DNA of 20,992 bases, taken from a virus. The stretch covers positions 1 to 20,992 of IMG/VR virus record IMGVR_UViG_3300020213_001058; one strand, given 5' to 3'. Made by a program: the position numbers and the translations under genes. Within the stretch, counting starts at the first letter, position 1, and each line of letters opens with the position of its first letter. Below the pieces are notes generated by a model. That model did not search any database. It had not been told where the DNA came from and saw only the letters and a list, made by a program, of their open reading frames with translations. Positions 20,301 to 20,992 of the stretch are shown here, piece by piece.

Positions 20301-20811
20301 TGCCAGACCCTTGAGACGCAGCCGCGCCAGCGAGTGCGCCGGCCGCGTTCGGATTGTTTGCGAGTTGAGTGAGGATGGTGAGGCGCGCCGCCGGCGTGAG
20401 GCCAAACTGGCCGCCATACTGAGCGAGGAAGCGGCGCGCGCGATCTAGGATGAGATAGCGCGGGTTTATGCGGATCATGCGCGGCGAGTGCTCGCTTTGT
20501 GTTTCGTAAGTGTAGCCTTCCGCTTCGAGGTAGGTCTTAGCCTCGCGTGCTTCCGCGATGGTGTCGCAAAGGATGGCGAAGCCGGCGGAGTCCGATTGGC
20601 GCAACAGCTTGAGTGCGATGAGCGAGGGGGCCAGCTCATCCCATACGGCGCGGCCGCCGGCGCTCAGGTAAGCGGGCGGCAGCACGCTTGCGACGGGCGC
20701 AACCTCAGTGCCGGCGACGGGCGCGGCGCGCTTGCCGGGATTGCCACGCGCCTCTTGTTCCTCAGCCGGGCGGCGGGCGCGCGGCGCGCGTGGGGCAGGC
20801 GTCTTAGTCAT
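20209..20811 (-). CDS. terS: Phage terminase small subunit, P27 family
   Basis: A 200-residue protein that should recognise phage DNA and direct the large terminase to it for packaging. The N-terminus is basic and Pro/Arg/Ala-rich and contains the GNPGKR stretch seen at the start of P27-type (Terminase_4) small subunits. The middle is helical (about residues 45-140), with the family's closing segment FGLTPAARL near 137. The C-terminus (about 160-200) is Gly/Ala/Asp-rich and probably flexible. The ATG at 20811 has a GAGG Shine-Dalgarno about 8 nt upstream. The gene lies directly before the large terminase and overlaps its start by about 90 nt in another frame, the usual arrangement. The family call is from motifs and position. 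Confidence 0.88.
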   Translation of the reverse strand: MTKTPAPRAPRARRPAEEQEARGNPGKRAAPVAGTEVAPVASVLPPAYLSAGGRAVWDELAPSLIALKLLRQSDSAGFAILCDTIAEAREAKTYLEAEGYTYETQSEHSPRMIRINPRYLILDRARRFLAQYGGQFGLTPAARLTILTQLANNPNAAGALAGAAASQGSGNGATDDATASLFDDTGDVISLKGPIGLLSN

Positions 20812-20992
20812 GGGCCTGGCCTCGCTTTGGGAAACATTGGCGCGCGAGCGTATCGACGCGATTTTTAGCGTAAAGGTCCGTGCGGTGATCGATGTCGCGC
20901 TTCGTACCCTTGAACTGCTCTGGCGAGAAATAGGCCGGCGTGCCGATCATAGCGCCGTCGATGGTGGCGGTCAGGCTCGCCATGTCGAGCAT
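20804..20992 (-). pseudogene. Ser/Thr kinase fragment joined to the tail of a phage ORF (partial at right edge)
   Basis: The frame is open to the window edge and encodes 62 residues. About the first 42 carry the activation segment of a Hanks-type (eukaryotic-like) Ser/Thr kinase: GTPAYFSPEQ is the P+1 loop with the APE-like motif, and the invariant Asp of subdomain IX follows in HRTDLYA. In a real kinase the text should go on as D-x-Y/F-A/S-L-G, then at least 80 more residues. Here it switches after codon 42 (near 20866/20867) to an unrelated 20-residue tail and stops. That tail overlaps the start of the small terminase gene by 8 nt, as a normal phage upstream gene would. The ORF is therefore a chimera of kinase and phage sequence, through integration, recombination or misassembly. 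The kinase identity is well supported; the cause of the junction is unknown. Confidence 0.6.

Noticed and set aside
20301-20417. Upstream start of the large terminase gene
   Set aside because: The added 39 residues are Arg/Ser-rich antiparallel noise inside the small terminase gene; ATG 20300 has a Shine-Dalgarno.
2600-20811. A gene transfer agent instead of a phage
   Set aside because: The order terminase-portal-protease-capsid-connector-tail resembles RcGTA, but the J-like protein, the nested Rz/Rz1 lysis genes and the P27 small terminase point to a normal siphovirus.
1-20992. tRNA genes, CRISPR arrays or insertion sequences
   Set aside because: I saw no cloverleaf with a TTC-type arm, no regularly spaced repeats and no transposase motifs on either strand.

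Overview
The window holds the late (structural and lysis) region of a tailed phage or prophage of the HK97/lambda siphovirus type. The DNA is GC-rich, roughly two thirds by eye. Nearly all genes lie on the minus strand, so the operon reads from right (20.8 kb) to left (about 2 kb). High GC, the P27-type small terminase, the DUF6950-type peptidase-like protein and the J-like tail protein are typical of phages of Alphaproteobacteria. The host assignment is an inference: there is no rRNA, tRNA or clear host gene to fix it. No integrase, repressor, replication gene or recognisable endolysin is present, so only part of the genome is seen.

Layout on the minus strand, in reading order. (1) 20.87-20.99 kb: a fragment of a Hanks-type Ser/Thr kinase (GTPAYFSPEQ activation segment) that breaks off after its D-L-Y-A motif and joins the phage. 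(2) Packaging and head: small terminase, large terminase, HK97 portal, prohead protease, major capsid protein and a small probable head-accessory protein. (3) Connector: phiE125 gp8-type connector, SPP1 gp16-type head-tail adaptor, HK97 gp10-like protein and DUF3168 tail terminator, the last apparently starting at CTG. (4) Tail: tube protein, a G/GT chaperone pair joined by an A AAA AAC slippery heptamer, a TP901-type tape measure, two minor tail proteins, the DUF6950 protein and a 968-residue J-like tail-tip protein. (5) A small lipoprotein, then a terminator. (6) A lysis-type operon: unknown protein, holin-like protein, Rz and Rz1 with overlapping reading frames, a small membrane/coiled-coil protein, and a DEDDy exonuclease with a zinc ribbon, then a terminator. 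(7) A four-pass membrane protein and a two-sided terminator at 892-919. (8) A probable small plus-strand gene (603-835) whose reading frame appears to change midway. (9) Two leftward genes at the left edge, the second cut by the window.

The genes are tightly packed, with many ATGA, TAATG or GTGA overlaps that indicate translational coupling. Perfect hairpins of 11-12 bp sit behind the capsid, head-accessory and connector genes as well as at the operon ends. This suggests transcript levels are stepped inside the late operon. The most interesting points are the frameshift signal, the CTG start, the internal terminators, the Rz/Rz1 nesting without an endolysin, the frame-broken plus-strand gene and the kinase junction. 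I see no clearly new defence or other exotic system. All family calls are from reading the translated sequence; no database search was run.
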